Program-made: the position numbers and the translations under genes
Source: Acinetobacter sp. 10FS3-1
Lineage (GTDB): Bacteria > Pseudomonadota > Gammaproteobacteria > Pseudomonadales > Moraxellaceae
Assembly (NCBI RefSeq): GCF_013343215.1
Contig: NZ_CP039143.1
Location: 620,001-684,000, forward strand
Direction of reading: 5' to 3'
Length of the DNA: 64,000 bases
The notes under the pieces: generated by a model
The model's database searches: none
The model's input: only the letters and a program-made list of their open reading frames with translations
Told to the model about the DNA's origin: nothing
Shown here: one piece after another, positions 26,035-41,671 of the stretch
Position numbering within the stretch: the first letter of the stretch is position 1
How the letters are laid out: the number at the start of each line of letters is the position of its first letter

Positions 26035-27003
26035 TTACTTGACTCTTATAAAACTCAGGAAAGCAATATCATCAGCGACATGTTCTGGTATTTCAAGTGA
26101 TTGATTTTTAAGGTGGTGTAGAAGGTGGGTAAACTGTTCGTTCAGGCCGCCTTCAAAAGGTTCCAGAGCTCCATCCGAGCAGATGAAAAAGCGAGCATTA
26201 CGGCTTAAAATATATTCATATTCTTCGACTTCCAGCTCTTCGGTCAGTCCCAGAGGAAAACTGCTGGTTGTAAAAATTTTAGGTTCCTGGTTGGGCTCAA
26301 GGATAATCGGCGGTGGATAATGTCCTGCACTGGACCATTTTAAGACATGAGTTTCAAGGTTTAGCACTCCAGCAATCATGGTGATATGTTTTTCAATATT
26401 TTCCTGAACCAGCATGCCATTGAGCTTTTTGATCAGCTCGCGAGGTGTTTTGGAGCGGCCATGAAATGCAGCCATCCATGAGGTTAATAAACTGCTGGTG
26501 ACACCATGTCCCGACACATCTGCCAGATAAAATAAGACCTCTTTATCGCTAATTTTCCAGTAATCATACCAGTCACCCGATAAATAGGCCGAAGGCTGAA
26601 AACAGGTCTCGACCTCATAATTAAGCAGTTCTATCGGATTGGGCAATAGGCGTTTTTGCAGTTCTGCGGCAGAAGGCAGATCACGGCTATCCTGATTGCG
26701 TTTATATTGAGCATCAATTTTTTGTAGAGCGGGAAGTGGTTGTTCCGGCAGTTGGTTCCAGATCCATCCAGCCAAAGCACCCTGTTGCCAAGCCTGTGCC
26801 AGCGCAGTCCCTTCATGTTCCAGAGCCAGGACAATCGTTGGAAGATTCCACTGATAATGCAAATAATCATGTACATCAGCAATTGCAATAATCGTAGCAT
26901 CATACAGCTCATGGTCATCCGGCAGGATGACTTGAACATGCGGAAGTGTCTCAAGAACCTGGTCCAGATAGGGAATATCACGAGTGGGTTGAATGAAATA
27001 CAT
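26035..27003 (-). CDS. gigA: SpoIIE/PP2C-type serine phosphatase, GigA-like
   Basis: Metal-dependent serine phosphatase of 322 residues. The N-terminal 110 residues look like a degenerate receiver domain (VILPDDHELYDATIIAIADVHD) without a clear phospho-acceptor pocket. A linker with LPSAAELQKRLLPNP, the typical RsbU-type junction, follows. The phosphatase domain (about 130-320) has the metal-binding LSGDWYDYW, YLADVSGHGV, SSAGHYPP and FICSDGALEPF motifs. It is likely the enzyme that reactivates the STAS protein at 25097. In A. baumannii GigA/GigB are needed for survival of antibiotics, oxidative and other stresses. The identity rests on domain make-up and neighbourhood. Confidence 0.85.
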   Translation of the reverse strand: MYFIQPTRDIPYLDQVLETLPHVQVILPDDHELYDATIIAIADVHDYLHYQWNLPTIVLALEHEGTALAQAWQQGALAGWIWNQLPEQPLPALQKIDAQYKRNQDSRDLPSAAELQKRLLPNPIELLNYEVETCFQPSAYLSGDWYDYWKISDKEVLFYLADVSGHGVTSSLLTSWMAAFHGRSKTPRELIKKLNGMLVQENIEKHITMIAGVLNLETHVLKWSSAGHYPPPIILEPNQEPKIFTTSSFPLGLTEELEVEEYEYILSRNARFFICSDGALEPFEGGLNEQFTHLLHHLKNQSLEIPEHVADDIAFLSFIRVK

Positions 27004-27107
27004 AGAGAGATGATTCGATCTTAGGGCTGTCTACTTAAGGTGTACTATAACAAGCAAATTATGGCTAGCGCACAGATTTCGCTAACCATTTAATTAAAAT
27101 ATCAGAC

Positions 27108-28013
27108 TTAGAAGAGTTCGTTGGTGGTGTTGAATTCAGACTCATTAAGAGACTCGTCTGCCGAACCTTCATCATCAAAGTCATCCTCGAGAAAGAGAGA
27201 TTCTTGCTCGGTACCCTTCTTTTCTGCAATGGCATAGTTGGTTCGTTGCAAATAGATGTCACGAATCTGCGCATAACGATCACCTGTCAGCACACTTTCG
27301 ACATCCAGATATTCGCTACGTGTATCAATACCGCGCCAGAACTGGTCGGCCCAGTACAAGCCATCGTGATCTTCCAGCATATATTTTTGTGGACGCGCTT
27401 GACTGTCGGCTAATATTCCAATCACGCCACGTACTGAACTTGGACCCAAAATAGGCAACATCAGATAAGGCCCAGAAGGAACACCGTAATATCCTAAGGT
27501 CGTTGCAAATTTTTCATCTTCATGAGTGAGACCTAAACGACGTGCAGGATCCGCCAGACCCAAAGTGGTCAAGGTGTTAATGGTAAAACGGCCTAAAGAT
27601 TTTGCTGCGTGTGCTGGGCGGCCTTGGATCAATTGGTTAACCGCATTCCAAGGTTCGCCTAAATTACTGCGAAAATGGGTATAACTGCCACGAACCTCTT
27701 GAGGAAGCTTTTCTTTATACTGTACAGCTACCGGACGTACAATCGTACGGTCAATCGCATCATTAAATTGATATACCTTTCTGTTCCAGAATTGAAAAGG
27801 ATCTTTTACTTCTTCTGCTTGAGCAGCAGTAGCATCTACTTTAAGCTGGCTTTGCAGATGATTGACCTTAGAAGAAATTTTGGCTCTTAAAGGGACTGTT
27901 GTAGAGGTGGTAGATTCACTTTCCACCTCAAGCTCAGTATTTTCCTCAGCTGCAAAAGATGAACTAGAGGCCAAAGCGAGTAAACATAGAGATAAGTAAA
28001 TTGAGCGATGCAT
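27108..28013 (-). CDS. mlaA: MlaA (VacJ)-family outer-membrane lipid-asymmetry protein
   Basis: MlaA sits in the outer membrane and removes phospholipids from the outer leaflet for the Mla retrograde system. The 301-residue protein starts at ATG 28013. The family core runs from about 75 to 265: DPFQFWNRKVYQFND, the helical hairpin region, GLADPARRLGL, TLGYYGVPSGPYLMLPILGPSS and YLDVESVLTGDRYAQIRD. It is unusual in lacking a lipobox: the signal peptide reads LLALASSSSFAAEE with no Cys, so it should be cut by signal peptidase I. A low-complexity region (about 23-60) precedes the core and a highly acidic tail (FLEDDFDDEGSADES) follows it. The other mla genes are not in the window. Confidence 0.88.
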   Translation of the reverse strand: MHRSIYLSLCLLALASSSSFAAEENTELEVESESTTSTTVPLRAKISSKVNHLQSQLKVDATAAQAEEVKDPFQFWNRKVYQFNDAIDRTIVRPVAVQYKEKLPQEVRGSYTHFRSNLGEPWNAVNQLIQGRPAHAAKSLGRFTINTLTTLGLADPARRLGLTHEDEKFATTLGYYGVPSGPYLMLPILGPSSVRGVIGILADSQARPQKYMLEDHDGLYWADQFWRGIDTRSEYLDVESVLTGDRYAQIRDIYLQRTNYAIAEKKGTEQESLFLEDDFDDEGSADESLNESEFNTTNELF

Positions 28014-28549
28014 AAGGAAAATCCCGAGGCCTTTTTCTGAGTATGGTGGCATTGTTCAGCTAAAATAATAAACTGTATTGTCACGAATAGGAGGAATTTA
28101 AGCGAAATTGTATAGAAAATGAATTAAAACATCATAAATGGCTAAAAAAAAGACATGTAATTTAATTTTTTAAAAATAGGTGTTGCAAGCTCCCTGAAAT
28201 ACTGTAGAATGCACATCCATCGGCAGTGATGAAAAATAAAACTTGTTAGGAAACAAGGGTTTAGCACAGGGTGTTAAATTTAGGTGTCTTGAATGAGTTT
28301 AAAAATAATCTGATTTACTGGTTGACTTTCTACAAAGAAAGCGTAACATAGCCGACCTAGCTTGCTGCTGACGAAGTAGCAAGAAGATCATTAAGAGATT
28401 ATGAAGAACAACTTGTGTGGATTTTTACTGGTTGATTGATCGAAATATTATCATTGATTGATTGGTTTAAATTACTCGAAGTTTATTTGAGAGAATTTGT
28501 CAGAAAATTGATGAGCCAAGATTGGTGTCCTTTAGGCACTACTGATTTT
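28014..28549 (+). promoter_or_regulatory. rRNA operon promoter and leader region
   Basis: TTGCAA (28183-28188) and TAGAAT (28205-28210) are separated by 16 bases, with an AT-rich tract just upstream that fits an UP element. About 335 bases of leader precede 16S. It includes the 5' half of the 16S processing stem at 28403. Confidence 0.7.
28403..28427 (+). other. 5' arm of the pre-16S processing stem
   Basis: GAAGAACAACTTGT-GTGG in the leader is nearly perfectly complementary to 30111-30135 after 16S (one or two extra bases in the trailer). Such stems enclose the rRNA and are cut by RNase III. Confidence 0.7.
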
Positions 28550-30090
<1,541 letters not shown>

Positions 30091-30110
30091 ACGAAAGATT
30101 GACGATTGGT

Positions 30111-30135
30111 AAGAATCCACAACAAGTTGTTCTTC
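30111..30135 (+). other. 3' arm of the pre-16S processing stem
   Basis: AAGAATCCACAACAAGTTG onward is the reverse complement of the leader arm at 28403-28427. Confidence 0.7.
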
Positions 30136-30149
30136 ATTGATGTATCTGA

Positions 30150-30226
<77 letters not shown>

Positions 30227-30274
30227 TCTGCCATGAAACAGAAAATCAGAAACATTAAATCTAAATGATAAGCT

Positions 30275-30350
30275 GGGGACTTAGCTTAGTTGGTAGAGCG
30301 CCTGCTTTGCACGCAGGAGGTCAGGAGTTCGACTCTCCTAGTCTCCACCA
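30275..30350 (+). tRNA. tRNA-Ala (anticodon TGC)
   Basis: 76 bases with a GGGGACT/AGTCTCC acceptor stem, anticodon arm CCTGCTTTGCACGCAGG, T arm GTTCGACTC and encoded CCA. Confidence 0.97.
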
Positions 30351-30737
30351 CGAATTATTTTTTAAGCACTGCTTTAAAAAATAATGAGGCTGGATTACAG
30401 AATTTAGTAAATAAATGATTATTTATTAACTTCTGTGATTTATCACAGTTTCTAGACCTGACGAAGGCTAGAAAAATCATTAACAGCATATATTTGAGTT
30501 GAAATAATTTGTTCATACTCATAGATAGAACGGAAGTTAACAGTAATTTATTACCTGTTAATGACTGTACTTGAAATGAGAACTAGCGAAATTAACTGAA
30601 TCAAGCGTTTTGGTATATGAATCTAATTGAAGCTGTACAGTGCTTAAGTGCACAAACGCCAACTGTGTGATTGACTGAGAGATTGGTTAATCATGTTGCT
30701 CATCCTGCTTGTAGGGATGAACGACTGTTTGGGGTTG
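30351..30737 (+). other. Spacer between tRNA-Ala and 23S rRNA
   Basis: About 390 transcribed bases. It carries the 5' arm of the pre-23S stem at its right end (from 30724) and no further tRNA. Confidence 0.7.
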
Positions 30738-33634
<2,897 letters not shown>

Positions 33635-33821
33635 CAACACCCAAACAGTTGTTGTATAAAGCACAATTGATTCGATATCCAGCAAAACAGCTTGATTCAG
33701 AAGCTCGTTAGTAAGACAATATTCAACTCAGATATCCCTGTTAATGTATTCTATTTGGTACCAAGTAAGGCAAACACTGCAAAAGCAGTCAGATAAGACC
33801 CGAACAAGTCCATAAACAGTT

Positions 33822-33937
33822 GTGCTGGCGACCATAGCAAGAGTGAACCACCTGATCCCTTCCCGAACTCAGAAGTGAAACCTCTTTGCGCTGATGGTAG
33901 TGTGGGGTTACCCATGTGAGAGTAAGTCATCGCCAGC
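33822..33937 (+). rRNA. 5S ribosomal RNA
   Basis: About 115 bases, with GCTGGCGAC at the 5' end pairing with GTCATCGCCAGC at the 3' end and the conserved CCGAACTCAGAAGTGAAAC. Confidence 0.95.
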
Positions 33938-33947
33938 TCATTATTCA

Positions 33948-33984
33948 AAATCCCCCTGCTAAAAAGCAGGGGGATTTCTTTTTT
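33948..33984 (+). terminator. rRNA operon terminator
   Basis: AAATCCCCCTGCT pairs with AGCAGGGGGATTT around AAAA, followed by CTTTTTT. Confidence 0.95.
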
Positions 33985-34177
33985 ATAAAAAGAAAAATAA
34001 GAACAATGGTTTGGATGTCCTGCGAGAAAAATAGAGTGCAAAGAAAGGAGTTGAGAGTATTCATCTTTAAACTATAAATAAGTGAAGGTGAGTGTGGAAT
34101 TTATAAAAACTATGCTATAACAAATAAAACGGCATAAAAATTGCTTATAAAATGAGATTTCTATAATAGGAGGGTAC

Positions 34178-35623
34178 ATGAAATTATCAGTGGGCTTGAA
34201 AATTGCAAACTCGCTCTCCTTAACTCCGCAGCTTCAACAAGCGATTCGCTTATTGCAATTATCCAGCCTGGAGTTGGAACAAGAAATACAATTACAACTA
34301 GACAGTAACCCTTTACTAGAAGAAGTTGAAGAGCAAATTATCACTGAAAATCTCTCAACGATTGATGTGGATCAGCAAGATTTAACCCATGCGTTAAATG
34401 CAGATCATCTTCCTGATGATTTACCAGTTGATACAGATTGGGATGATGTTTATACCCATCAACCTACCAGTCTCAGCGCAGCGGATTTTGAAGAGCGTGA
34501 GGATAATCGCCAGAGGCAGCAAAGCTTGCAAGAACATATGCTTGAGCAGATTAATCTTTTACACTTTTCCAAGGTTGATCAGCTCATTGCCTACTGTATT
34601 GTTGACTCGCTAGATAATAAAGGTTTTTTAGATACAGACATTGCAGAGATTACCGCCTCGGTACAACAATTGCTTGCCTCTATGGATTATGAGGAAGTGG
34701 TTGAAGAAGATGAAGTGTCGGTGGTGTTGAAACATATTCAACGCCTTGATCCAGTAGGGGTTGGAGCAAGGAATCTGGCAGAATGCCTGCTGATTCAGCT
34801 TGAAGGTGTAGCTGTCACTACGCCTTGTAGACAGGATGCAATAAAATTATTGCAGCATTATGAGCTGCTCATTAGTAATGAATTACCGAAGTTAATTAAA
34901 CAGACCGGTTTAAATCAGGATCAACTGCGTTGTGCGCTTGATCTGCTTAAGACACTTAAACCTTATCCGGGACAGGAGTTCGAGGATAAAACCTGCAATT
35001 ATCAGATTCCGGATGTGGTCGTGAGGAAAAAAAATGGTCGTTGGCATGTGGCTTTAAATCCGGATGTAATGCCAAAGCTTAGACTCAATTCTTTTTATAG
35101 CAATATGATCCGTCGGGCCGATCAGAGTGAGGATAATCAATATCTGCGTAACCAGATGCTGGAGGCAAAGAATTTTATTAAAAGTATTGATGAACGACAT
35201 AAAACACTCTTGAAAGTGGCCTGCTGTATTGTTGAACATCAAAAGGCATTTTTGGAAATTGGTGTAGAGGGCATGAAGCCGCTGGTATTGCGTGATATTG
35301 CGGAAGAAGTTGAGTTGCATGAATCGACTGTTTCTCGTGTAACCACCAATAAATTTATGCTGACACCGCGTGGTCTGTTTGAGCTGAAATATTTCTTTTC
35401 AAGTCATGTCAGTACGACTTCTGGCGGTGAAGCTTCCTCAACAGCCATTCGCGCTAAAATTAAAAAATTGATTGCAGAAGAAAATGTACGTAAACCTTTA
35501 TCCGATAATGCCATTGCAAGTTTATTAAAAGAAGATGGTATTGATGTAGCACGTCGTACAGTTGCAAAGTATCGTGAATCGTTACATATCCCGTCATCTT
35601 CTGAACGAAAAGTCTTGATCTAA
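34178..35623 (+). CDS. rpoN: RNA polymerase sigma-54 factor
   Basis: Sigma-54 directs RNA polymerase to -24/-12 promoters and needs AAA+ activators. The 481-residue protein has the Gln/Leu-rich region I at the start (LTPQLQQAIRLLQLSSLELEQEIQ), an acidic region II (about 60-115), the core-binding region, the helix-turn-helix LHESTVSRVTTNKFM that reads the -12 element, and the RpoN box ARRTVAKYRE near the C-terminus that reads -24. It starts at ATG 34178 behind AGGAGGG. The hpf gene follows, as is common in gammaproteobacteria. Confidence 0.97.
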   Translation: MKLSVGLKIANSLSLTPQLQQAIRLLQLSSLELEQEIQLQLDSNPLLEEVEEQIITENLSTIDVDQQDLTHALNADHLPDDLPVDTDWDDVYTHQPTSLSAADFEEREDNRQRQQSLQEHMLEQINLLHFSKVDQLIAYCIVDSLDNKGFLDTDIAEITASVQQLLASMDYEEVVEEDEVSVVLKHIQRLDPVGVGARNLAECLLIQLEGVAVTTPCRQDAIKLLQHYELLISNELPKLIKQTGLNQDQLRCALDLLKTLKPYPGQEFEDKTCNYQIPDVVVRKKNGRWHVALNPDVMPKLRLNSFYSNMIRRADQSEDNQYLRNQMLEAKNFIKSIDERHKTLLKVACCIVEHQKAFLEIGVEGMKPLVLRDIAEEVELHESTVSRVTTNKFMLTPRGLFELKYFFSSHVSTTSGGEASSTAIRAKIKKLIAEENVRKPLSDNAIASLLKEDGIDVARRTVAKYRESLHIPSSSERKVLI

Positions 35624-35788
35624 GCTTAAAAATTTGACTATTCTAAAGATTCATTATGACCGTGTAATGAATCTATTTTATTTTGAGGCGCAGTAAAATA
35701 ATTTAATTCCCAATTTTATATGTTGAATAAGCGTATTAGGTTATTTTCTGGGACTCGTCTAATCCTAACGAAGGTGAGGGATAGAATT

Positions 35789-36121
35789 ATGCAAATAACA
35801 ATTCGTGGACATCATTTATCAATTACACCAGCAATTGAAGAGCGTATAAAAAATCAGTTTTCGCAAATGACCAAACACCTCGATCAGGTGAATAGTATGC
35901 AGGTAAAACTCTCCAAAGATCATCAAATAGACAAGCGCTCAAAAAAAGGCAGCAGCAATCATATTGCCGAAGCGATTATACGCTTACCCGGTATTGAGTT
36001 TTTTGCTCATGCCAATGCGGATGATATGTATACCTCAATTAAACTGCTGACAGAAAAATTAAAACGACAAATTGATCGTTATCGGGAAATGCACCTGCAT
36101 CAGCAAGTTTTAATGGGCTAA
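35789..36121 (+). CDS. hpf: Ribosome hibernation-promoting factor (short HPF)
   Basis: Binds the 30S subunit in stationary phase and promotes 100S ribosome dimers. The 110-residue protein has the S30AE fold: MQITIRGHHLSITPAIEERI at the start and SIKLLTEKLKRQIDRYRE near the end. It lacks the long C-terminal domain, so it is the short form. I use ATG 35789, behind AAGGTGAGGG. The frame is open from 35720 but those 23 residues do not fit the fold. It follows rpoN, the usual gammaproteobacterial order, and is closed by a terminator at 36140. Confidence 0.93.
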   Translation: MQITIRGHHLSITPAIEERIKNQFSQMTKHLDQVNSMQVKLSKDHQIDKRSKKGSSNHIAEAIIRLPGIEFFAHANADDMYTSIKLLTEKLKRQIDRYREMHLHQQVLMG

Positions 36122-36139
36122 ATAGCCCAATATAAGAAG

Positions 36140-36165
36140 GAGGCTTTTTAAAAGCCTCTTTTTTT
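36140..36165 (+). terminator. Terminator of hpf
   Basis: GAGGCTT pairs with AAGCCTC and is followed by T7. Confidence 0.85.
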
Positions 36166-36255
36166 ATGCGTATAATGGATAGACTAATGAACTATTTTTT
36201 CTATTTATAGTAAAATGGCTGGTTTTATACCCTTAGCCTTATAAGAGGTCTTGTG

Positions 36256-38472
<2,217 letters not shown>

Positions 38473-38487
38473 TTCCATGCCATGAAG

Positions 38488-38514
38488 AACCGCCCCTTGA
38501 GGGCGGTTTTTTTA
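38488..38514 (+). terminator. Terminator of the ibaG-murA-hisG operon
   Basis: AACCGCCC pairs with GGGCGGTT around CTTGA, followed by T5. Confidence 0.9.
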
Positions 38515-38623
38515 TATTTGGATCAGAACCCCTAAGTCAAGATAAGTCCGCGACAAATTGATACCGGCCAACTTGATAGAGGCAAGATGCTTTAAAAATA
38601 TTTTATAGGTAAGGGAGAATCTA

Positions 38624-38973
38624 GTGAAAATGCTGCAACAAAGCAAACAGGAGTCTTTTTCCAGATTACAGTTAGAATCGGTCGCTTATATTGATTGGCT
38701 ACCATTGATTGAGAAGCTGATTTAATCTATTGCTATAACTGGGCATGTGTCGATGCAAGACTGAAACAATAACAGGCACCTGCAGGATTAAATTCATCGA
38801 TTGTACTTGAACAACATGGCGCTTTAAATTGGCTGCTCCAGCATGATAATGATTGGGACCACCCGGATGTCAGCACTGAGTACCCGATTTTGGCAAGAGT
38901 AAAAGTAATTTCCAATCAGTTCAAGTTAAAATGCCGATGTTATCTTGTCCACAATCACATGGAAACAAGGTAA
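38624..38973 (+). pseudogene. Degraded DUF4272-family gene
   Basis: Between hisG and hisD lies a decayed coding stretch. From a GTG at 38624 the frame reads KMLQQSKQESFSRLQLES, then IDWLPLIEKLI, and stops at TAA 38723. The homology then continues in another frame from 38728: YCYNWACVDARLKQ, an internal TAA (38758-38760), then QAPAGLNSSIVLEQHGALNW and DWDHPDVSTEYP. The pattern (VDA, PAG, E-x-H-x-ALNWL, WDD/WDH) is what I remember for the C-terminal half of DUF4272 proteins, whose function is unknown. At least one frameshift and one internal stop make it a pseudogene. The family assignment is from memory. Confidence 0.6.
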
Positions 38974-39009
38974 ACTAATCTTTTCCATATCAACCTTGTG
39001 GGTAAATTG

Positions 39010-40299
39010 ATGCGACGTTTATCGACTCAAGATCAGAACTTCAAGCAGGCTTTTGCTGACTTGTTGGCTTTTGAAACAGTGAGTGATCCTGAACTTTTAA
39101 AAACCGTAGACCAAATCATTGCAGACGTACGTCAGCATGGTGATGCTCATGTTCTTAAACTTACTCAGCAGTTCGATCGACATTCAGCGCATCAATTTTC
39201 AGATCTGGAACTGACTCAGGAACAACTTAAAGCGGCATTTGAGGGTTTAACTGTAGAAGTCCGTGAGGCGCTGGAGCTGGCTGCGAGCCGTATCCGCGAA
39301 TTTCATCAGGCCCAGAAACAGGACGGCTGGACCTATATTGATGCCTTGGGTAACACACTCGGTCAAAAAGTTACACCACTGGATCGTGTGGGTATTTATG
39401 TGCCTGGTGGTCTGGCGTCTTATCCATCTTCTGTGCTGATGAATGCTATACCTGCACACGTTGCGGGTGTGTCTGAAATTGTGATGGTGGTGCCTGCACC
39501 GAATGGTGAACTGAATCCTTTAGTCCTTGCAGCAGCCTATTTGGCGGGTGTACATCGCGTCTTTACCATTGGTGGCGCACAAGCCGTGGCAGCCTTGGCT
39601 TATGGTACAGAGACCATTCCTTCTGTTGATAAAATCACAGGACCGGGAAACCGTTTTGTCGCTGCGGCAAAACGAGCAGTGTTTGGTCAAGTTGGCATTG
39701 ACATGATTGCAGGACCTTCTGAAATTTTAGTCTATGCAGAAGGCGAAAATAATGCTGAATGGTTGGCAATGGATTTATTGTCACAAGCTGAGCATGACAC
39801 TGTGGCACAAGCCGTTTTCATTACGCCAGATGAAGCATTGTTAAATGCAGTCGGAGAATGGATTGAAAAACATTTAGAAGCACTGCCAAAAGCAGATATT
39901 GCACGAACTTCAATTGATAACCGTGGTGCATTGGTTTTAGTCAAAGACCGTGCTGAAGGTGCTGAGCTGATTAACCAAGTTGCGCCTGAACATTTAATGC
40001 TGTGCTTAGATGAAGCTGAGGCAATGGCAGAAGATATTCGCCATGCGGGTGCCATCTTTATGGGGCGCTATACTCCAGAAGCGATTGGGGACTACTGTGC
40101 AGGACCGAACCATGTCTTGCCAACCTCAGGTACAGCACGCTTTTCATCACCACTGGGTGTCTACGATTTCCAAAAGCGTTCCAGCCTGATTATGTGCTCT
40201 GAAGATGGTGTGAAAATCCTAGCCAAAACCGCTGATATCTTGGCACAGCAAGAAAATCTGGATGCTCACGCACGTTCAGCACGCTATCGTTATCAATAA
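39010..40299 (+). CDS. hisD: Histidinol dehydrogenase
   Basis: Zinc enzyme for the last two steps of histidine synthesis, oxidising histidinol to histidine with two NAD. The 429-430-residue protein has VGIYVPGGLASYPSSVLMNAIPA, the family signature IDMIAGPSEILV, LDLLSQAEHD-like (MDLLSQAEHDT) with metal-binding Gln/His, and the catalytic VAPEHLML with Glu-His. I use ATG 39010 (MRRLSTQDQNF). A GTG at 38998 would add four residues. It is preceded by the dead DUF4272 gene and followed by a repeat and hisC. Confidence 0.96.
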   Translation: MRRLSTQDQNFKQAFADLLAFETVSDPELLKTVDQIIADVRQHGDAHVLKLTQQFDRHSAHQFSDLELTQEQLKAAFEGLTVEVREALELAASRIREFHQAQKQDGWTYIDALGNTLGQKVTPLDRVGIYVPGGLASYPSSVLMNAIPAHVAGVSEIVMVVPAPNGELNPLVLAAAYLAGVHRVFTIGGAQAVAALAYGTETIPSVDKITGPGNRFVAAAKRAVFGQVGIDMIAGPSEILVYAEGENNAEWLAMDLLSQAEHDTVAQAVFITPDEALLNAVGEWIEKHLEALPKADIARTSIDNRGALVLVKDRAEGAELINQVAPEHLMLCLDEAEAMAEDIRHAGAIFMGRYTPEAIGDYCAGPNHVLPTSGTARFSSPLGVYDFQKRSSLIMCSEDGVKILAKTADILAQQENLDAHARSARYRYQ

Positions 40300-40329
40300 T
40301 CGAGTTTTCCCCACATTCTAAAACAATAC

Positions 40330-40445
40330 CAAACCCCTTCTCCCTCAGGGAGAAGGTTAGGATGAGGGAGAATACAAATAATTTCTCAGTTGGGCGTTTA
40401 TCTCTCCCAAACCCTCTTCTGAAGAGAAAGGGCTTACCCTGATGT
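40330..40445. repeat. REP/MITE-like palindromic repeat between hisD and hisC
   Basis: CCTTCTCCC (40336-40344) and GGGAGAAGG (40348-40356) form a perfect hairpin, followed by TTAGGATGAGGG. A partly inverted version (TCTCTCCCAAACCCTCTTC and AGAGAAAGGG) lies at about 40409-40432. The CCTTCTCCC...GGATGAGGG wording is typical of dispersed bacterial intergenic repeats. No second full copy is in this window. Confidence 0.5.
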
Positions 40446-40469
40446 AAGTTGAGTATAAAGAGAAAGAAA

Positions 40470-41561
40470 ATGTCAAATATCACTACAGAACAAATGCGTT
40501 TTTGGAGCCCTGAAGTATGTGAGCTAGAGCCTTATGTACCAGGGGAGCAGCCCAAAATCCAAAATTTATTAAAATTAAATACCAATGAAAACCCATATCC
40601 GCCTTCTCCAAAAGTGGTGGAAGCGGTGCAAAAAGTGTTAGCCAATTCAGCAGATGTATTACGTTTATATCCAGATCCAGATGCTGCCGAACTCAAACAG
40701 GCCATTGCAAAACAGCAAAATGTCGCTGTTGAAAATGTCTTTGTTGGTAATGGTTCTGATGAAGTGCTTGCGCATATTTTTAAAGCATTTTTTGTGCAAG
40801 AGTTGCCCTTGCTTTACCCGGATATTACCTACAGTTTCTATCCGGTCTACAGTCAATTCTTTAGGGTGAAAACCAAGGCTCTGCCATTAAATGATGACTT
40901 TGAGATTGTGGTAGATGATTATAAACAGCCAAATGGTGGGATTATCATCACCAATCCAAATGCGCCAACTAGTATTGCCTTAGGCTTGGCAGCGATTGAA
41001 GAAGTACTTCAGGCCAATCCAAACTCCGTGGTTGTCATTGATGAAGCCTATGTGGATTTTGGTGCTGAATCTGCCGTCAGTCTGGTGGAGAAATATGAAA
41101 ACTTGGTGGTCTGTCAAACAACGTCGAAATCTCGGTCGCTTGCAGGCTTACGTGTGGGTTTTGCCATTGCACAGCCACACTTAATTGCAGCACTGGAAGC
41201 AGTAAAAAACAGTTTTAACTCTTATCCGATGGATCGTTTTGCCATAGCTGCGGCAGTAGCCTCTTTTGAAGATCAGGCTTATTTTGAAGCACAAAATCAG
41301 AAGGTGATAGCCAGTCGTGAACAGCTGATTGCCCAATTAACTGAAATCGGATTTAAAATTTTACCATCGAGTGCCAACTTCATTTTTGTAACCTTGCCTA
41401 CAAAAGATGCGAGTGAATTAGCAGCAGAATTACGTGAACGAGGTATTATTGTACGTTACTTTAATAAACCGCGGATTAACCAGTATCTACGGATTACTAT
41501 TGGAACGGATGAGCAAAATCAGCGTTTAGTCAATACATTGAAAAATGATATTTTGGCCTGA
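40470..41561 (+). CDS. hisC: Histidinol-phosphate aminotransferase
   Basis: PLP enzyme that transaminates imidazole-acetol phosphate in histidine synthesis. The 363-residue protein is a fold-type I aminotransferase: LNTNENPYPPSPKV (substrate region), GNGSDEVL, TNPNAPTS, VVIDEAYVDF, and the PLP-lysine segment TTSKSRSLAGLRVGF. I use ATG 40470, behind AAAGAGAAAG; an upstream start at 40449 falls in the repeat. It lies downstream of hisD across the repeat and probably shares its transcript. The last conserved Arg is in YLRITIG. Confidence 0.95.
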   Translation: MSNITTEQMRFWSPEVCELEPYVPGEQPKIQNLLKLNTNENPYPPSPKVVEAVQKVLANSADVLRLYPDPDAAELKQAIAKQQNVAVENVFVGNGSDEVLAHIFKAFFVQELPLLYPDITYSFYPVYSQFFRVKTKALPLNDDFEIVVDDYKQPNGGIIITNPNAPTSIALGLAAIEEVLQANPNSVVVIDEAYVDFGAESAVSLVEKYENLVVCQTTSKSRSLAGLRVGFAIAQPHLIAALEAVKNSFNSYPMDRFAIAAAVASFEDQAYFEAQNQKVIASREQLIAQLTEIGFKILPSSANFIFVTLPTKDASELAAELRERGIIVRYFNKPRINQYLRITIGTDEQNQRLVNTLKNDILA

Positions 41562-41643
41562 TTCTATCTCTTTTAATCTTCCTTTTATCAACACAAACTC
41601 TTGTCTTTTCTAACAGGAGAGTGAGACAAAATTTGAATCTAAT

Positions 41644-41671
41644 AAAAGCGAATCTCAGGATTCGCTTTTTT
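41644..41671. terminator. Bidirectional terminator between hisC and pabB
   Basis: AAAAGCGAATC and GATTCGCTTTT flank TCAG. The stem has A and T runs at its ends, so it can act on both strands. It overlaps the last codons of pabB. Confidence 0.85.
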
